From NCBI GenBank assembly GCA_022819585.1, contig JAJEGY010000019.1, positions 62,001 through 126,000 on the forward strand: 64,000 nt of DNA, given 5' to 3'. Every line of letters starts with the position of its first letter. Within the stretch, counting starts at the first letter, position 1. This stretch comes from Dehalococcoidia bacterium. Its GTDB lineage: Bacteria; Chloroflexota; Dehalococcoidia; Lucifugimonadales; Lucifugimonadaceae. This document shows positions 1 to 9,837 of the stretch, piece after piece. Made by a program: the position numbers and the translations under genes. Below the pieces are notes generated by a model. It searched no databases. It worked only from the letters and a program-made list of their open reading frames with translations, and had not been told where the DNA came from.

Positions 1-1194
1 ATAACCAACATCCGCCTACGCCACCTCACCGGACACATGGAGGTCGACGGCCCCTTCTTCGAGGACCGCCTCCTCCAGCCCACAGACATCTACGAAGAGT
101 TCCGCGAGAATCGCAGCCAAATCGGCAACCGCGGTACACAAGTTGACGACAAAGTCTTCAAAGTCGAGCAAACATTCGTTCAGATCGATACCGACGAAGG
201 CGTCAGCGGCATCTCGTCTGCCGGTTTCAGCGGCACCAACTGGCACGTCTGGCAGTTGAAAGACCTTCTCATCGGACGCGATCCCCTCGCCACCGAGTTC
301 CTCTGGGACATCATGCACCGCACCTCAGTCCACGGACGTCAAGGCGAACCCATGATGGCGATCTCCGCACTTGACATCGCCCTCTGGGACCTCAAAGGCA
401 AGTGGCTAGGTCAACCCGTCTACATGCTCATCGGCGGCCCATGCCGAAAATCTATGCCCGCCTACGCATCTATGCTCGGTCACAACGTCACCGACATGGG
501 CTTAGTCCGCGAGCGCGCAACGATGGCCAAAGAGCGGGGCTTCACCGCCCAAAAATGGTTCTTCCGACACGGTCCGATGTCCGGACACGAAGGGCTCATG
601 AAAAACGTCGAGATGGTCAAAACGCTCCGCGAGACCGTCGGCCCAGAAATCGACATCATGCTCGACTGCTGGCAATCGATGGACGTCAACTACGTCGTCA
701 AACTCGCCTCCTACATCGAGGAGTACCAACCCCGATGGATCGAAGAGGTCGCCATGCCCGATCGCATCGACTCCTACCGTAAGATCCGCGAAAAGATCAA
801 CATCCCCGTCTCCGGAGCCGAGCACGAGTACACCCGATGGGGCTTCAAACGCTTCCTAGACGCCGAGGCGCTCGACATCATCCAACCCGATCTCAACTGG
901 GCAGGCGGCCTATCCGAAACGCTCAAAATCTCCGCGATGGCCACAGCCTACGACATCATCACCATCGCCCACCAAGGCGTCACCCCCGTCGGCATGGCAT
1001 GGTCCGCATCCCAGTCACCCATCCACACCCCATATGTCGAGATGCTCCTAAAACACGCCGCACTCGCCTACCACTTCGACAAAAACAACGGACCCATCCT
1101 CAACAACGGCAACCTCACCGTCTCCGACGAACCCGGTTTCGGCTATGTCATCGACCAAGACAAAGTCGAAGAAGAACGCGAAATCACGTTCTAA
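1..1194 (+). CDS. Enolase-superfamily sugar-acid dehydratase-like protein, 5' partial
   Basis: Mandelate racemase/muconate lactonizing enzyme-type member of the enolase superfamily, which abstracts the alpha proton of a carboxylate on a Mg2+ site. The frame is open to base 1, so the start lies upstream; the first visible Met is at base 37. The N-terminal capping domain ends near the ALWDLKGK segment. The barrel shows the Lys of QKWFFRHGP, metal ligands in MLDCW, WIEEV and GAEHEY, and a His in IAHQGVTPVG. The KWFFRHGP segment and long N-terminus suggest a rhamnonate-dehydratase-like or related acid-sugar branch, but the substrate cannot be assigned. It converges on the next gene with only 1 bp between stop codons. 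Family assignment is firm, function is not. Confidence 0.9.
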   Translation: MTNIRLRHLTGHMEVDGPFFEDRLLQPTDIYEEFRENRSQIGNRGTQVDDKVFKVEQTFVQIDTDEGVSGISSAGFSGTNWHVWQLKDLLIGRDPLATEFLWDIMHRTSVHGRQGEPMMAISALDIALWDLKGKWLGQPVYMLIGGPCRKSMPAYASMLGHNVTDMGLVRERATMAKERGFTAQKWFFRHGPMSGHEGLMKNVEMVKTLRETVGPEIDIMLDCWQSMDVNYVVKLASYIEEYQPRWIEEVAMPDRIDSYRKIREKINIPVSGAEHEYTRWGFKRFLDAEALDIIQPDLNWAGGLSETLKISAMATAYDIITIAHQGVTPVGMAWSASQSPIHTPYVEMLLKHAALAYHFDKNNGPILNNGNLTVSDEPGFGYVIDQDKVEEEREITF

Positions 1195-1195
1195 T

Positions 1196-2194
1196 TCAAC
1201 CAACAGTAGCCAATGTAGAGCCAGTCTGCGCCCCCGCATAAACTGGCTCCCACCCAACATCCCGATGCCCGAAATCGAATCCGCCAGGGTGCAGGACTTC
1301 GGCGAGGATTTCTAAGGTTTCAACCAATCGCGGCCCGGGGCGATTGAAATACTGATTCCCATCGGCAACAAACACCCTTCCATTCTCAACCGCCGATAGC
1401 GAAGCCCAACCAGTCTTCGCCTCAAGGATCGGCACGTCCTCACGCGTCCGCTCGATATCAAACCCACAAGGAGCGATAACGATCACATCAGGATCGTGCT
1501 CGCGCAACTCCTCATACCGCAACCAAGGCGAATGCAACCCCGCCTTGCCAAACAAAGACCGACCACCCGCCATCTCCACCAACGTCGGCATCCAATTCCC
1601 TCCCGCCATCAACGGATCCACCCACTCAATCAACGCCACAGAGGGAATGTCACTCAATCCCTCAGTCTTCTCAACGATCGCATTCATCCTCCGCTTCGAG
1701 TCAGCAACCAAGGCTTCGCCCCGTTCCCGCGCCCCCAATGAGTCGGCCACTCGCATGATGTCGCCCCAAACATCATCAAGCGCATTCGGTTGCAGAGAAA
1801 CAATCGCCGGCTGAAACCCCACTATCTTGGCAACCGCCGCTTCAACATCCCTCAGACTCACCGCACAAACCTCGCACTGCGTCTGCGTAACGATATGCGT
1901 CGGATCCAACTCGCGCAGCACCTCCAGCTTCACGTCATAAACGCCCAAAGCGCCATAAGCAGCATCCATCGCATCGGAACCCCGCAACACATCCTTCACC
2001 TGCTGATCGATCTCCAGACTCGAACCGCCAACCTCGATCTTCGGAACCGTCACCGCAGGCAACTCCTCGACATCCGCCGGATAGTCACACTCATGCGACC
2101 TCCCAACCAACTGTTCACGAAATCCCAACGCGCAGACAATCTCGGTGGCGCTAGCTATCAAGGAGAGGATTCGGGGCTCTGATTCGTTTGACAT
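1196..2194 (-). CDS. BtuF-like periplasmic-binding-fold protein (cobalamin/siderophore type)
   Basis: 332 residues of the helical-backbone metal-receptor family (COG0614) that binds cobalamin or ferric siderophores for ABC import. It begins with PRILSLIASATEIVCALG, the family's usual opening strand-helix, and contains ECDYP, TQTQCEVCAVS and SPWLRYEEL segments seen in the cobalamin-binding branch. There is no signal peptide or lipobox ahead of the fold, which is odd for a transport receptor: either the true start is elsewhere or the protein is cytoplasmic, as in some soluble members of this branch. No permease or ATPase gene is adjacent. It is convergent with the upstream dehydratase and divergent from trpB. 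Confidence 0.8.
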   Translation of the reverse strand: MSNESEPRILSLIASATEIVCALGFREQLVGRSHECDYPADVEELPAVTVPKIEVGGSSLEIDQQVKDVLRGSDAMDAAYGALGVYDVKLEVLRELDPTHIVTQTQCEVCAVSLRDVEAAVAKIVGFQPAIVSLQPNALDDVWGDIMRVADSLGARERGEALVADSKRRMNAIVEKTEGLSDIPSVALIEWVDPLMAGGNWMPTLVEMAGGRSLFGKAGLHSPWLRYEELREHDPDVIVIAPCGFDIERTREDVPILEAKTGWASLSAVENGRVFVADGNQYFNRPGPRLVETLEILAEVLHPGGFDFGHRDVGWEPVYAGAQTGSTLATVG

Positions 2195-2287
2195 GACCTC
2201 ATTTTAGGTTGACCCGAACGATCGCGATCAACCCAGCAATATACTTGCGAAAAGACAACCTCAAACCCGATTCCCAAGCAATATCCC

Positions 2288-3502
2288 ATGACTCTCTCAC
2301 CCCCGATCCAGCGCGATGTACCCGACGCCCTAGGCCGATTCGGTCGATACGGGGGACAGTTCGTACCCGAAACCCTCATGGCCGCGTTGGCCGAACTCGA
2401 GGAAGCCTACAGTGCCGCCAGGGAAGATTCCACCTTCTGGGATGAACTCTCAAACCTCCTGACCGACTACGTAGGCAGACCCACCCCTCTCTACCACGCC
2501 GCGAACCTCAGCCAAAAACTCGGCGGAGCACAGATCTGGATTAAGCGCGAAGACCTCGCCCACACCGGCGCACACAAGATCAACAACGCCATGGGTCAGA
2601 TCCTGTTGGCAAAACGCCTAGGCAAGAATCGCATCATCGCCGAGACCGGTGCCGGACAACACGGCGTCGCCACCGCCACCGCTTGCGCCATGATGGGACT
2701 CGAATGCATCGTCTACATGGGTGAAGAGGACATCCATCGACAAGCTCCCAACGTCTACCGCATGAAGCTCCTCGGCGCAACCGTCGAACCCGTCCTATCC
2801 GGCAGTCGCACCCTCAAAGACGCCATCAACGAAGCCATCCGAGACTGGGTAACCAACGTCCAGACGACCCACTACCTAATCGGCAGCGCCGTCGGACCGC
2901 ACCCTTACCCCATGCTCGTCCGAGACTTCCAGAACGTCATCGGCAAAGAAGCCCGCGCCCAGTGCCTAGACCAGATCGGACGTCTCCCCGACTACGCCGT
3001 AGCCTGTGTCGGCGGCGGTTCCAACGCCATCGGACTCTTCAGCGGCTTCGTCGACGACGAATCCGTCGGCCTCATCGGTGTAGAAGCCGCCGGTGACGGC
3101 GTCGACACTGACCGACACTCCGCAACAATCACCAAAGGTCGCCCCGGAGTCCTCCACGGCGCAATGTCATACCTCCTTCAAGACGAATGGGGACAGGTCA
3201 CAGAAGCCCACTCCGTATCCGCCGGCCTCGACTACCCCGGCGTAGGACCCGAGCACTCATATTTCCACGACATCGAACGCGCCAAATACGTCGCCATCGA
3301 CGACACCGGCGCCCTCGACGGCTTCGACCTCCTCTGCCTGACCGAAGGCATCATCCCAGCCCTAGAACCATCCCATGCCCTCGCCTACATCAAAGATTGG
3401 GCACCAAACCTAGACTCTTCAACCGTCATCCTGCTCCTCCTAAGCGGCCGCGGCGACAAAGACCTAGAAACCGTAGCCACTCAACGCGGCATCGAAATCT
3501 GA
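2288..3502 (+). CDS. trpB: Tryptophan synthase beta chain
   Basis: PLP enzyme joining indole and L-serine to make tryptophan. At 404 residues it has the normal length of TrpB1. It starts with [13 protein letters not shown], carries the PLP lysine in [11 protein letters not shown] (about Lys97), the catalytic AETGAGQHG loop and the phosphate-binding VGGGSNAIG. The sequence is the standard TrpB, not the long TrpB2 form. trpA is not next to it, nor is any other trp gene in the window; the neighbours are a convergent RDD-family gene and a divergent BtuF-like gene, so the trp pathway must be dispersed. No leader peptide or attenuator hairpin was seen in the 93 bp upstream. Confidence 0.97.
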   Translation: MTLSPPIQRDVPDALGRFGRYGGQFVPETLMAALAELEEAYSAAREDSTFWDELSNLLTDYVGRPTPLYHAANLSQKLGGAQIWIKREDLAHTGAHKINNAMGQILLAKRLGKNRIIAETGAGQHGVATATACAMMGLECIVYMGEEDIHRQAPNVYRMKLLGATVEPVLSGSRTLKDAINEAIRDWVTNVQTTHYLIGSAVGPHPYPMLVRDFQNVIGKEARAQCLDQIGRLPDYAVACVGGGSNAIGLFSGFVDDESVGLIGVEAAGDGVDTDRHSATITKGRPGVLHGAMSYLLQDEWGQVTEAHSVSAGLDYPGVGPEHSYFHDIERAKYVAIDDTGALDGFDLLCLTEGIIPALEPSHALAYIKDWAPNLDSSTVILLLLSGRGDKDLETVATQRGIEI

Positions 3503-3510
3503 TTCGACAC

Positions 3511-3951
3511 CTACACCTTCACCACATAGGTGCTCGCTATCTTATCGTGCCAACCCTGCCGCTGGCCATCGAACAGAACCCAGATGTAGCCGAGAAGGAG
3601 GATGATTGCCGAGACGATCTTTCCGATGACCTCGCGCAGCAACGTGGTGCCGAAGCCGATCGGCGTGCCATCCGTCTTGACGATCTTTATGCCAATGGCG
3701 ATCTTCCCAGGCGATTGACCTCGACTGGCCACCATGATCAGCACGATGATCCAGTACACGATCCCAAAGACCGTATTCATGATCTCTCCACCGAGGCCCA
3801 TAGCCGAGCCGATCACGAAGCCCGCAATCCCGACGACTATCGATATCACGAAGTCCACTAGGAACGCACCCAAACGCTGCCCCGCACTCGCAATCTCCAA
3901 TGCCACCATCCCTTCCGGGGCATCATCCGAAACCACGTTGTACTCCATCAT
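3511..3951 (-). CDS. RDD-family membrane protein
   Basis: 146 residues with a central AGQRLGAFLVDFVIS segment (the Arg and Asp that give the RDD family its name), two to three hydrophobic helices (about residues 32-52 and 62-80, then 110-128) and a SRGQSPGKIAIGIKIVK segment typical of the family. The role of RDD proteins is mostly unknown; some are linked to ion transport. The stop lies 8 bp from that of convergent trpB. A reasonable AGGAGG-like site stands just upstream of the ATG. It may be co-transcribed behind the MFS gene, 40 bp upstream on the same strand. Confidence 0.85.
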   Translation of the reverse strand: MMEYNVVSDDAPEGMVALEIASAGQRLGAFLVDFVISIVVGIAGFVIGSAMGLGGEIMNTVFGIVYWIIVLIMVASRGQSPGKIAIGIKIVKTDGTPIGFGTTLLREVIGKIVSAIILLLGYIWVLFDGQRQGWHDKIASTYVVKV

Positions 3952-3991
3952 TTCCTCCTAATAGCAGACCAATCGTCGTTAAACCGTACCA

Positions 3992-5260
3992 TCATCCCTT
4001 CCGCGGCGCACCTGTCAGCACAATCAATACCGCCGCGCCGCTCATCAACCCGACTCCAACCCACCACGCCGGATCGTACGACCCCGTCCAATCCCTGACG
4101 TAACCCGCCGCCGGTGCACCGATACCACCCACAACCAGGTTGATCGGATTCGCCAAACCTCGAATTCCACCCACGCTCCCACGTCCAAAATAGTCCGCCC
4201 AGATGAAGTTGTTCAAAAACATCATCCCGCCGATACCCATACCGAAGATCCACATTGAAATGAACATGATCGGCAGATTCGTGGCGTAGATCGTCAATAC
4301 GCTTGCTCCAGCCAACATCGAAAACCCAAACGCTCCCAAGAACCGCGCCGGAATCCATTTCACCAGCATCCCGAACAGAAACGTCGAACCACCTGCCGCT
4401 ACCGCATCGAACGCCGTCGCAAAAGATATCAACGTCGGGTCCATACCCCGGTCCATAAACGCCGCGATCCGATGCAGCGCCACCGTCCCCGTCGCCAGAT
4501 GAACCATCGAGAACACGATCACCAACCGCCACAAAGTCGTCGTCCGGACCGCTTCCCGCACCGTCCACGAAACCTCTTCGACCACCCGCATTGATCCCGC
4601 GCCGCCACCAGAATCCTTCGGCAAATCACCATCCGGCACCAACCCAACATCCTCGGGTTGCCGACGCACGAAGAGCGCGGCGAGCGGAACGATAACGACG
4701 ATCCCGATGATAGCCAGAACGATCCACGCGCCACGCCAACCGATCTCATTGATCAACACCTGAGTAAGTGGAATAAACAGCAACGCCCCGACCGGTATCC
4801 CCAGACCCACAAACGCCACCGCCTTCCCCCGGTTCCTCACAAACCACTTCAAAACCGGCACCGTCGTAACCAGCGCACCCGGACCGCTCATCCCGACCAG
4901 CCCCATCACGATAAAGAGAACGACCAAATGCCATGCCGACGTGACATACGCCAGCCCGATCAGCGCACCACCCGTCGCCAACGCCGCCACCGGCAGCATC
5001 ACTCGCGAACCATATCGATCCAGCAACCACCCGATCAACGGACTCGTCGCCGAACTCGCTCCCTGCCTAGCCGTCTGCGCCCACCCGAACGCTGCACGAC
5101 CGATCCCTAGATCATCCCCCATCGGCTTGATGAACAACCCGAAATTCAACGACCCCATACCCATGCTCACAGCACCCGTAGCCGCCATCACCGCAACGAT
5201 CACCCATCCGTAGAAGACGGGCTCGCGCCCATTACCCGCTCTCTTCATCAACTGCATCAT
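3992..5260 (-). CDS. Major facilitator superfamily transporter
   Basis: 422-residue inner-membrane carrier with about 12 hydrophobic segments split by a central polar loop (around residues 195-225: RRQPEDVGLVPDGD). The first helix begins after a short basic head (KRAGNGREPVFYGWVIV) and the cytoplasmic loop after TM2 has GWLLDRYGSR, the MFS motif-A-like G-x-L-x-D-R-x-G-x-R. The FYGWVIV start and QPEDVGL loop are common in the monocarboxylate/oxalate-formate-like MFS branch, so an organic anion substrate is plausible, but this is inference. It shares its upstream region with the divergent lipoprotein gene at 5426. Confidence 0.88.
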   Translation of the reverse strand: MMQLMKRAGNGREPVFYGWVIVAVMAATGAVSMGMGSLNFGLFIKPMGDDLGIGRAAFGWAQTARQGASSATSPLIGWLLDRYGSRVMLPVAALATGGALIGLAYVTSAWHLVVLFIVMGLVGMSGPGALVTTVPVLKWFVRNRGKAVAFVGLGIPVGALLFIPLTQVLINEIGWRGAWIVLAIIGIVVIVPLAALFVRRQPEDVGLVPDGDLPKDSGGGAGSMRVVEEVSWTVREAVRTTTLWRLVIVFSMVHLATGTVALHRIAAFMDRGMDPTLISFATAFDAVAAGGSTFLFGMLVKWIPARFLGAFGFSMLAGASVLTIYATNLPIMFISMWIFGMGIGGMMFLNNFIWADYFGRGSVGGIRGLANPINLVVGGIGAPAAGYVRDWTGSYDPAWWVGVGLMSGAAVLIVLTGAPRKG

Positions 5261-5345
5261 GCCAAACTACCACAACCTATCATCCCTCCATCAGACCCTC
5301 AGGCCAGCGTAAAACGCTCAACACTCACCTTCCCTGAAACACTAA

Positions 5346-5399
5346 ATTCAGCATAGCAATACTGAATCTGTTGACGCATATCCAACCCTCAACTATCCT
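5346..5399 (+). promoter_or_regulatory. Sigma70-type promoter with upstream dyad
   Basis: TTGACG at 5371-5376, a 17-base spacer and TATCCT at 5394-5399 form a good -35/-10 pair, placing a start of transcription near 5406, about 20 bases before the lipoprotein ATG. Directly upstream, 5346-5367 is an inverted repeat, ATTCAG and CTGAAT separated by 10 bases, positioned like an operator between this promoter and the divergent MFS gene. No regulator gene is adjacent. Confidence 0.5.
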
Positions 5400-5425
5400 T
5401 CATCACCAAACTAGAGCTGGACACA

Positions 5426-6088
5426 ATGCGCCAAATGTTGATACACGAGAGAAGCCCTATTCTCCAGAGGGGAATCGCGCTCACAGTCATCTTGGCCCTG
5501 TCGCTTGTCCTCGCTGCGTGCGGCGAGGCAGATCAGGACGCCACCAACGATAAGGCTCCCGAAACACCCAAGCCCACGCAGGCTCCTACTCAAACTCCCA
5601 AAATCGAACCCACTCCCGCACCTGCACCGACCGCAACTCCACAAATCGAACCCACACCCACGCAGGCTCCTACTCAAACTCCCAAAATCGAACCCACTCC
5701 CGCACCTGCGCCGACCGCAACTCCGCATCCGGAGCCCACTCCCGCCGAGAACCCTTCCACCGACCCGCTCGACATCCCAGAACACCTCCGTGAAAAGACC
5801 ACCCAATTCTGGGAGGCATACAACAAGTACGATCTTGACGCGCTTAAGACCTTCTACGAGGAAAACTACTGGAACGAGCAGGAGGCAGAGGTACAGTCAA
5901 ACATGCAGCCATTCAAAAGCTTTGGCATGAAGATCACCGCTCAGGAGACATCTCCTCCCACAGAAATCGCCCCCGGCAAATGGGAAATCAGGCAGAACGC
6001 AAGTTTCTCTGTCGGTTCAATCAAAATGGTCTTTATCTACGAAGAATTCGAAGGAGACTGGCTACTCACACACGCAGAAGATCAGTAG
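5426..6088 (+). CDS. Lipoprotein with Thr/Pro linker and small C-terminal domain
   Basis: 220 residues. A basic head and hydrophobic stretch end in a lipobox (LVLAAC, Cys about residue 32), so the protein should be lipid-anchored. A Pro/Thr-rich linker (about residues 45-115) follows, built from a duplicated segment. The remaining about 105 residues (EHLREKTTQFWEAYNKYDL onward) look like a NTF2/SnoaL-type alpha+beta fold: a helix pair with FWEAYNKYDLDAL, then strands ending FEGDWLLTHAEDQ. The ligand is unknown. Preceded by a good promoter; probably a single-gene unit, with the next gene 44 bp downstream. Confidence 0.8.
   Translation: MRQMLIHERSPILQRGIALTVILALSLVLAACGEADQDATNDKAPETPKPTQAPTQTPKIEPTPAPAPTATPQIEPTPTQAPTQTPKIEPTPAPAPTATPHPEPTPAENPSTDPLDIPEHLREKTTQFWEAYNKYDLDALKTFYEENYWNEQEAEVQSNMQPFKSFGMKITAQETSPPTEIAPGKWEIRQNASFSVGSIKMVFIYEEFEGDWLLTHAEDQ
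5573..5724 (+). repeat. 84-bp-period tandem duplication in the lipoprotein linker
   Basis: Bases 5573-5640 and 5657-5724 are 68-base near-identical copies (one A/G difference seen) at a period of 84 bases. They encode the TQAPTQTPKIEPTPAPAP-type linker twice. The near identity at DNA level points to a recent duplication or ongoing slippage. Confidence 0.85.
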
Positions 6089-6132
6089 ACCGGAACAACA
6101 ACCAAATCTGAACAACACACGGGACCAAATAG

Positions 6133-7338
6133 ATGCCCAACAAAACCAAAATCGAAAAAGTCGAATCCATGCTCATCGGAGGCTCCGACGGTTCACCCGG
6201 CGGACACCACATCGTCCGCATCTGGACCGAAGACGGGACCTACGGCGTCGGCCAGTCCTCATGCTGGGCATACATGGAAGCCGCCGACGCCATCGCCCAG
6301 AAGTGCGGCGACTACCTCATCGGAAAAGACCCCTCCCGCATCGAGCACCACTGGCAGTACATGTATCGCATGGGACCCTTCCGCGGCTCCGCTCTCTCCG
6401 GTGCCATCAGCGCCGTCGACATCGCGTTGTGGGACATCAAAGGCAAGCGCTTCGACGCACCCGTATGGGACCTCCTAGGCGGTAACACCCGCGACAAGAT
6501 CAGGCTCCACCTCCTCATGGGGCCGAGGCAGGCCACCGATCTGCCCTTCCCTCACGACCGCGGCAAACAAGCCCACGGACTCTACGTCGCCGCGAAAGAA
6601 TCCGCCGAAGAAGGTTGGACCGCCATCAAGACCGACCCATTGCCTAACGGCTTCGAGAGCATGACCGTCGAACGCCTCATCTCAGACACCGTCGACAACG
6701 TAGCCGCCATGCGCGAAGGTGCCGGCAAAGACGTCGACATCATCCTCGAGATCCACCGAAAACTCACCCCCATGAACGCCACTTTGCTGGCGCAGGAACT
6801 CGAACAGTTCCGACCCCTCTTCTACGAAGACCCGATACAGATCGACAGCATGATCTTGCAGGGCGGCATCGCTAAGCGCACCGCGATCCCCGTCGCAAAC
6901 GGCGAGCGCATACACAACATCTGGGAGTTCCGCGACATGTTCGAAGGCGGCGGACCTCAATACGTCCGACCCGACATGGGCCTCGGCGGCGGCATAACCC
7001 ACGTCAAAAAAATCGCCGCACTCGCAGAGTCCTACCATTCCGCACTAGCAACCCACAACTTCCTAGGCCCGATCACAACCTCCGCGGCCATCCAAGTCGA
7101 CGCCTCCATCCCCAACTTCGTCACCCAGGAATACTCCCTGCGCGACGAACACCCCGCAAACGCCGTCTTCATAAACCACCACAAACGAGAAGGCGGATAC
7201 ATGCTCCTACCCGACGCCCCAGGCATCGGCATCGAAATCGACGAAGACCTCCTAAAAATCGCCAAAACAACCTACGAAACCCGAGACCTAAACATGATCC
7301 CCATGAGAACCGACGGCTCCGTAGGCTACTCCGTCTAA
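6133..7338 (+). CDS. Enolase-superfamily dehydratase, mannonate/galactonate dehydratase-like
   Basis: 401 residues, full length. The capping domain ends at SAVDIALWDIKGKR. The barrel shows IKTDP, then ILEIHRKLTP, FYEDPIQ and NGERIH at the three metal-ligand positions, an LGGGITHVKKIAALAE strand-helix and ATHNFLGPITTSA near the catalytic His. The spacing and the H-x-K-L-T-P segment resemble the D-mannonate dehydratase (ManD)/galactonate dehydratase branch, which dehydrates sugar acids to 2-keto-3-deoxy acids. The first metal ligand, normally Asp, is Glu here. Upstream and downstream are lipoprotein genes in the same direction. Substrate assignment is tentative. Confidence 0.9.
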   Translation: MPNKTKIEKVESMLIGGSDGSPGGHHIVRIWTEDGTYGVGQSSCWAYMEAADAIAQKCGDYLIGKDPSRIEHHWQYMYRMGPFRGSALSGAISAVDIALWDIKGKRFDAPVWDLLGGNTRDKIRLHLLMGPRQATDLPFPHDRGKQAHGLYVAAKESAEEGWTAIKTDPLPNGFESMTVERLISDTVDNVAAMREGAGKDVDIILEIHRKLTPMNATLLAQELEQFRPLFYEDPIQIDSMILQGGIAKRTAIPVANGERIHNIWEFRDMFEGGGPQYVRPDMGLGGGITHVKKIAALAESYHSALATHNFLGPITTSAAIQVDASIPNFVTQEYSLRDEHPANAVFINHHKREGGYMLLPDAPGIGIEIDEDLLKIAKTTYETRDLNMIPMRTDGSVGYSV

Positions 7339-7443
7339 CCCAACGGCAACACAAATCCCGCTACCGCCCCCTCGCCAAATGCGTAACGGGGCACCGTTCT
7401 ATATGAGCTATTCGTGAACATCCCGGGGCGCCGACACTCGTAG

Positions 7444-7463
7444 GGGCCGTTCGAGAACGGCCC
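7444..7463. repeat. Perfect 9-bp inverted repeat in an intergenic region
   Basis: GGGCCGTTC, two bases, GAACGGCCC. The element sits in the 244 bp between the dehydratase stop and the PQQ-like lipoprotein and is followed by a GC-rich stretch with GAAGGAAGCGAAG. There is no T-run after it, so it is not a classical intrinsic terminator; it could be a dispersed palindromic element. Nothing else was recognised in this gap. Confidence 0.5.
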
Positions 7464-7582
7464 GAGGAGGTACTGCGAAGGAAGCGAAGCATCCCTTTGC
7501 AGAATGATGGTCAGAGCCAATAACCACCAAAGCATCCACAAACAATGGCAACGACGTATGGGAAATCGTTAACCTTATATGG

Positions 7583-9412
7583 ATGCACCTCGTGCAAAAA
7601 CACAACTCATTGCTCCGTCGCATCGCGCCTTTTCTCACCGCGATCGCACTCAGCGGCTCCTTGGCCATCCTCGCCGCATGCGAATCCGACACAGAAACCC
7701 CTGCTACGACCCCGACCAGCGACCCTGAAATCCGCCTCGCTCCAACTGACGTACCTCCATCCAAAGTCGAACCCGACCAACCCCCACGACCAAAACCAAC
7801 CTTCACTCCAACCTTCACCGTAACCAGCACCTTCACTCCAACCGCAACCGAAACTCCGACGCCTACCAACACGCCGACTCCCGAACCCACGCCGACCTTC
7901 ACGCCAGAACCAACTCCCACAACTGAACCCACTCCCACACCAACACCAACCGACACGCCAACACCGACTCCCGAACCCACATCAACACCATCACCAGAAC
8001 CGACACCCACTCCTATCCCAGCCAACACCGCGACACCTATCCCCACTCCCACTCTCATACCAGACACGCCCACACCAGCACCAACCGACACACCAACACC
8101 CGAACCCACACCAACACCATCACCAGAACCAACCGCAACATCAACTCCGGAACCAACCGCAATACCCTCGCCTACACCCACGCCCTTCCCCACCGCAACA
8201 CCATTCCCAACCGCAACACCCACAATAACGCCAACACCAACCCCGGAACCAGTCGCCGACCTAACAGTCAGCTGGGTATTCCAAACCGAATCCACAGGCA
8301 CGGGCGCAATCCGCTCCATCGTCCCCGACATAACTGTCCGCGAAGGCATCGTATACGTCGGCTCAAAAGACAACCACTTCTACGCCCTCTACGCCGCCAC
8401 CGGCGAAGTCCGATGGTCACGTAACGTCGGCTCCGACATTACCGGCGGCGCCGTCCTCAGCGAAGACGGCTCAATCGTGTTCTTCGGTACCGCCGCCGAC
8501 GGTGTCTTCGCCCTCGATACCGAAGACGGCAGCAAACGATGGGACTACAACCACGATGACGCCAGAGGTTTCGACGTCCGACCAACGCTGTACAAGAACC
8601 TCCTCATCGCCCCAACCACGGGCGGGCGTGTATATGCAATCGATGCCGATCCTGAGAGCGACACCGAGGGCGAAGTCAAATGGATCTACCCCAAACTGTC
8701 GTCAAAAGAACTCCCACAATTCGAAGAAGCAGGCGTAGCTTACGAGGGCAATTTCTACATCGGCAACAGAGACGGTACCCTTCACGGCATCACCATTAGT
8801 ACAGGAATAAGAAACGGAAGCGCCACCCATCGCGGCGAAAAATTGCCTCACTTCAATCCCGGAGGCGACGAGGATGCGGAACCCATCAGAGCTAAAGTCG
8901 CGCGTGCCGGGCCCGACATATATTTCGCCAATGACGCAAACGAAATCATCAAATACACCGGACACCGCGTTAGATGGGTGTATCCAGCGGAACGACCGGT
9001 CAGGGGAGAGATCGCCGCTACAGAAGAAATCGTCATTGCCGCGGATCGTTCGGGTGCAATATACGCCCTAAACCCAGACGAAGACGAAGCCGAAAGAAGG
9101 CGCGAAAACGACCCCTACAAAACCCCCGAACTTGTTTGGCGAGAATTCACCGACCGGTTCGAAAACATTGACGCAAGGATAATCGGAGGACCTATCATCG
9201 CCGGCCAATGGGTCTTCATTGTCGACCACTTCGGCATCCTGTACATGATCGATATCGAACGCGGAAAAACCGAATACAAAATCGACCTTTGGGAAGGCCT
9301 CAGGCCGTGCACCCTTTGTAGATCCACTCCCGCCGTCGAAGGAAACATGATCTTCGTAGGAACCCAAGACGGAACCATCGTCGGCATCCAGCTCCCCGAA
9401 ATCGAACCTTGA
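7583..9412 (+). CDS. Lipoprotein with long Thr/Pro linker and PQQ-like beta-propeller
   Basis: 609 residues. The signal peptide ends in a lipobox (AILAAC, Cys about residue 33). Residues about 45-228 are a Pro/Thr/Glu linker of TPTPEPT-type units. The rest is a beta-propeller with PQQ/quinoprotein-like blades: [77 protein letters not shown]. The protein should be displayed on the outer face of the cytoplasmic membrane on a long stalk. Catalytic PQQ residues are not evident, so a scaffold or binding role is as likely as an enzyme. The next gene, a mutarotase, follows after 63 bp. Confidence 0.85.
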   Translation: MHLVQKHNSLLRRIAPFLTAIALSGSLAILAACESDTETPATTPTSDPEIRLAPTDVPPSKVEPDQPPRPKPTFTPTFTVTSTFTPTATETPTPTNTPTPEPTPTFTPEPTPTTEPTPTPTPTDTPTPTPEPTSTPSPEPTPTPIPANTATPIPTPTLIPDTPTPAPTDTPTPEPTPTPSPEPTATSTPEPTAIPSPTPTPFPTATPFPTATPTITPTPTPEPVADLTVSWVFQTESTGTGAIRSIVPDITVREGIVYVGSKDNHFYALYAATGEVRWSRNVGSDITGGAVLSEDGSIVFFGTAADGVFALDTEDGSKRWDYNHDDARGFDVRPTLYKNLLIAPTTGGRVYAIDADPESDTEGEVKWIYPKLSSKELPQFEEAGVAYEGNFYIGNRDGTLHGITISTGIRNGSATHRGEKLPHFNPGGDEDAEPIRAKVARAGPDIYFANDANEIIKYTGHRVRWVYPAERPVRGEIAATEEIVIAADRSGAIYALNPDEDEAERRRENDPYKTPELVWREFTDRFENIDARIIGGPIIAGQWVFIVDHFGILYMIDIERGKTEYKIDLWEGLRPCTLCRSTPAVEGNMIFVGTQDGTIVGIQLPEIEP

Positions 9413-9475
9413 CCCACAACTCCCAGTGATAAACTGCGCAACTGCAACCGTCAAATCATTAGCAACAACCAACCC

Positions 9476-9820
9476 ATGAAATCATTCGCACAAGTCCTCG
9501 ATCTCAAAGACGACCCAGAAATCATCGCAGAATACGAGGAATACCACCGAAACGTCTGGCCAGAAGTCCTCGAAGCCCTCAAAGGCATCGGTATCGAGCG
9601 CATGGAGATCTTCCGCATCGGAAACCACCTCTTCATGTACTGCACCGCTCCCGACGACTTCGATCCTAGCCGAGACTTCCAGAGCTACACATCCACCAAG
9701 CGCGCCGAAGAATGGAACGACCTCATGATGACCTACCAGCAAAAGGTCCCCGAAGCTGGCCCTGACGACTGGTGGGCCCCGATGACGCTGGCTTTCGACT
9801 CCAAGTGGTTCGAAGACTGA
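9476..9820 (+). CDS. L-rhamnose mutarotase family protein
   Basis: 114 residues, the standard size for the RhaM/L-fucose mutarotase family (COG3254), which interconverts alpha and beta anomers of 6-deoxy-hexoses. Seen are EEYHRNVWPEVLEALKGIGI with the conserved His (about His24), MEIFRIGNHLFMYCTAP and the C-terminal DDWWAPM segment. Whether the substrate is rhamnose, fucose or another sugar cannot be told. The nearby enolase-superfamily enzymes would act downstream on the oxidised sugar acids, so the gene fits a deoxy-sugar catabolic context. It probably begins a unit with the unnamed gene and ybeY that follow. Confidence 0.93.
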   Translation: MKSFAQVLDLKDDPEIIAEYEEYHRNVWPEVLEALKGIGIERMEIFRIGNHLFMYCTAPDDFDPSRDFQSYTSTKRAEEWNDLMMTYQQKVPEAGPDDWWAPMTLAFDSKWFED

Positions 9821-9837
9821 TCCACGCGATCCCCGAA

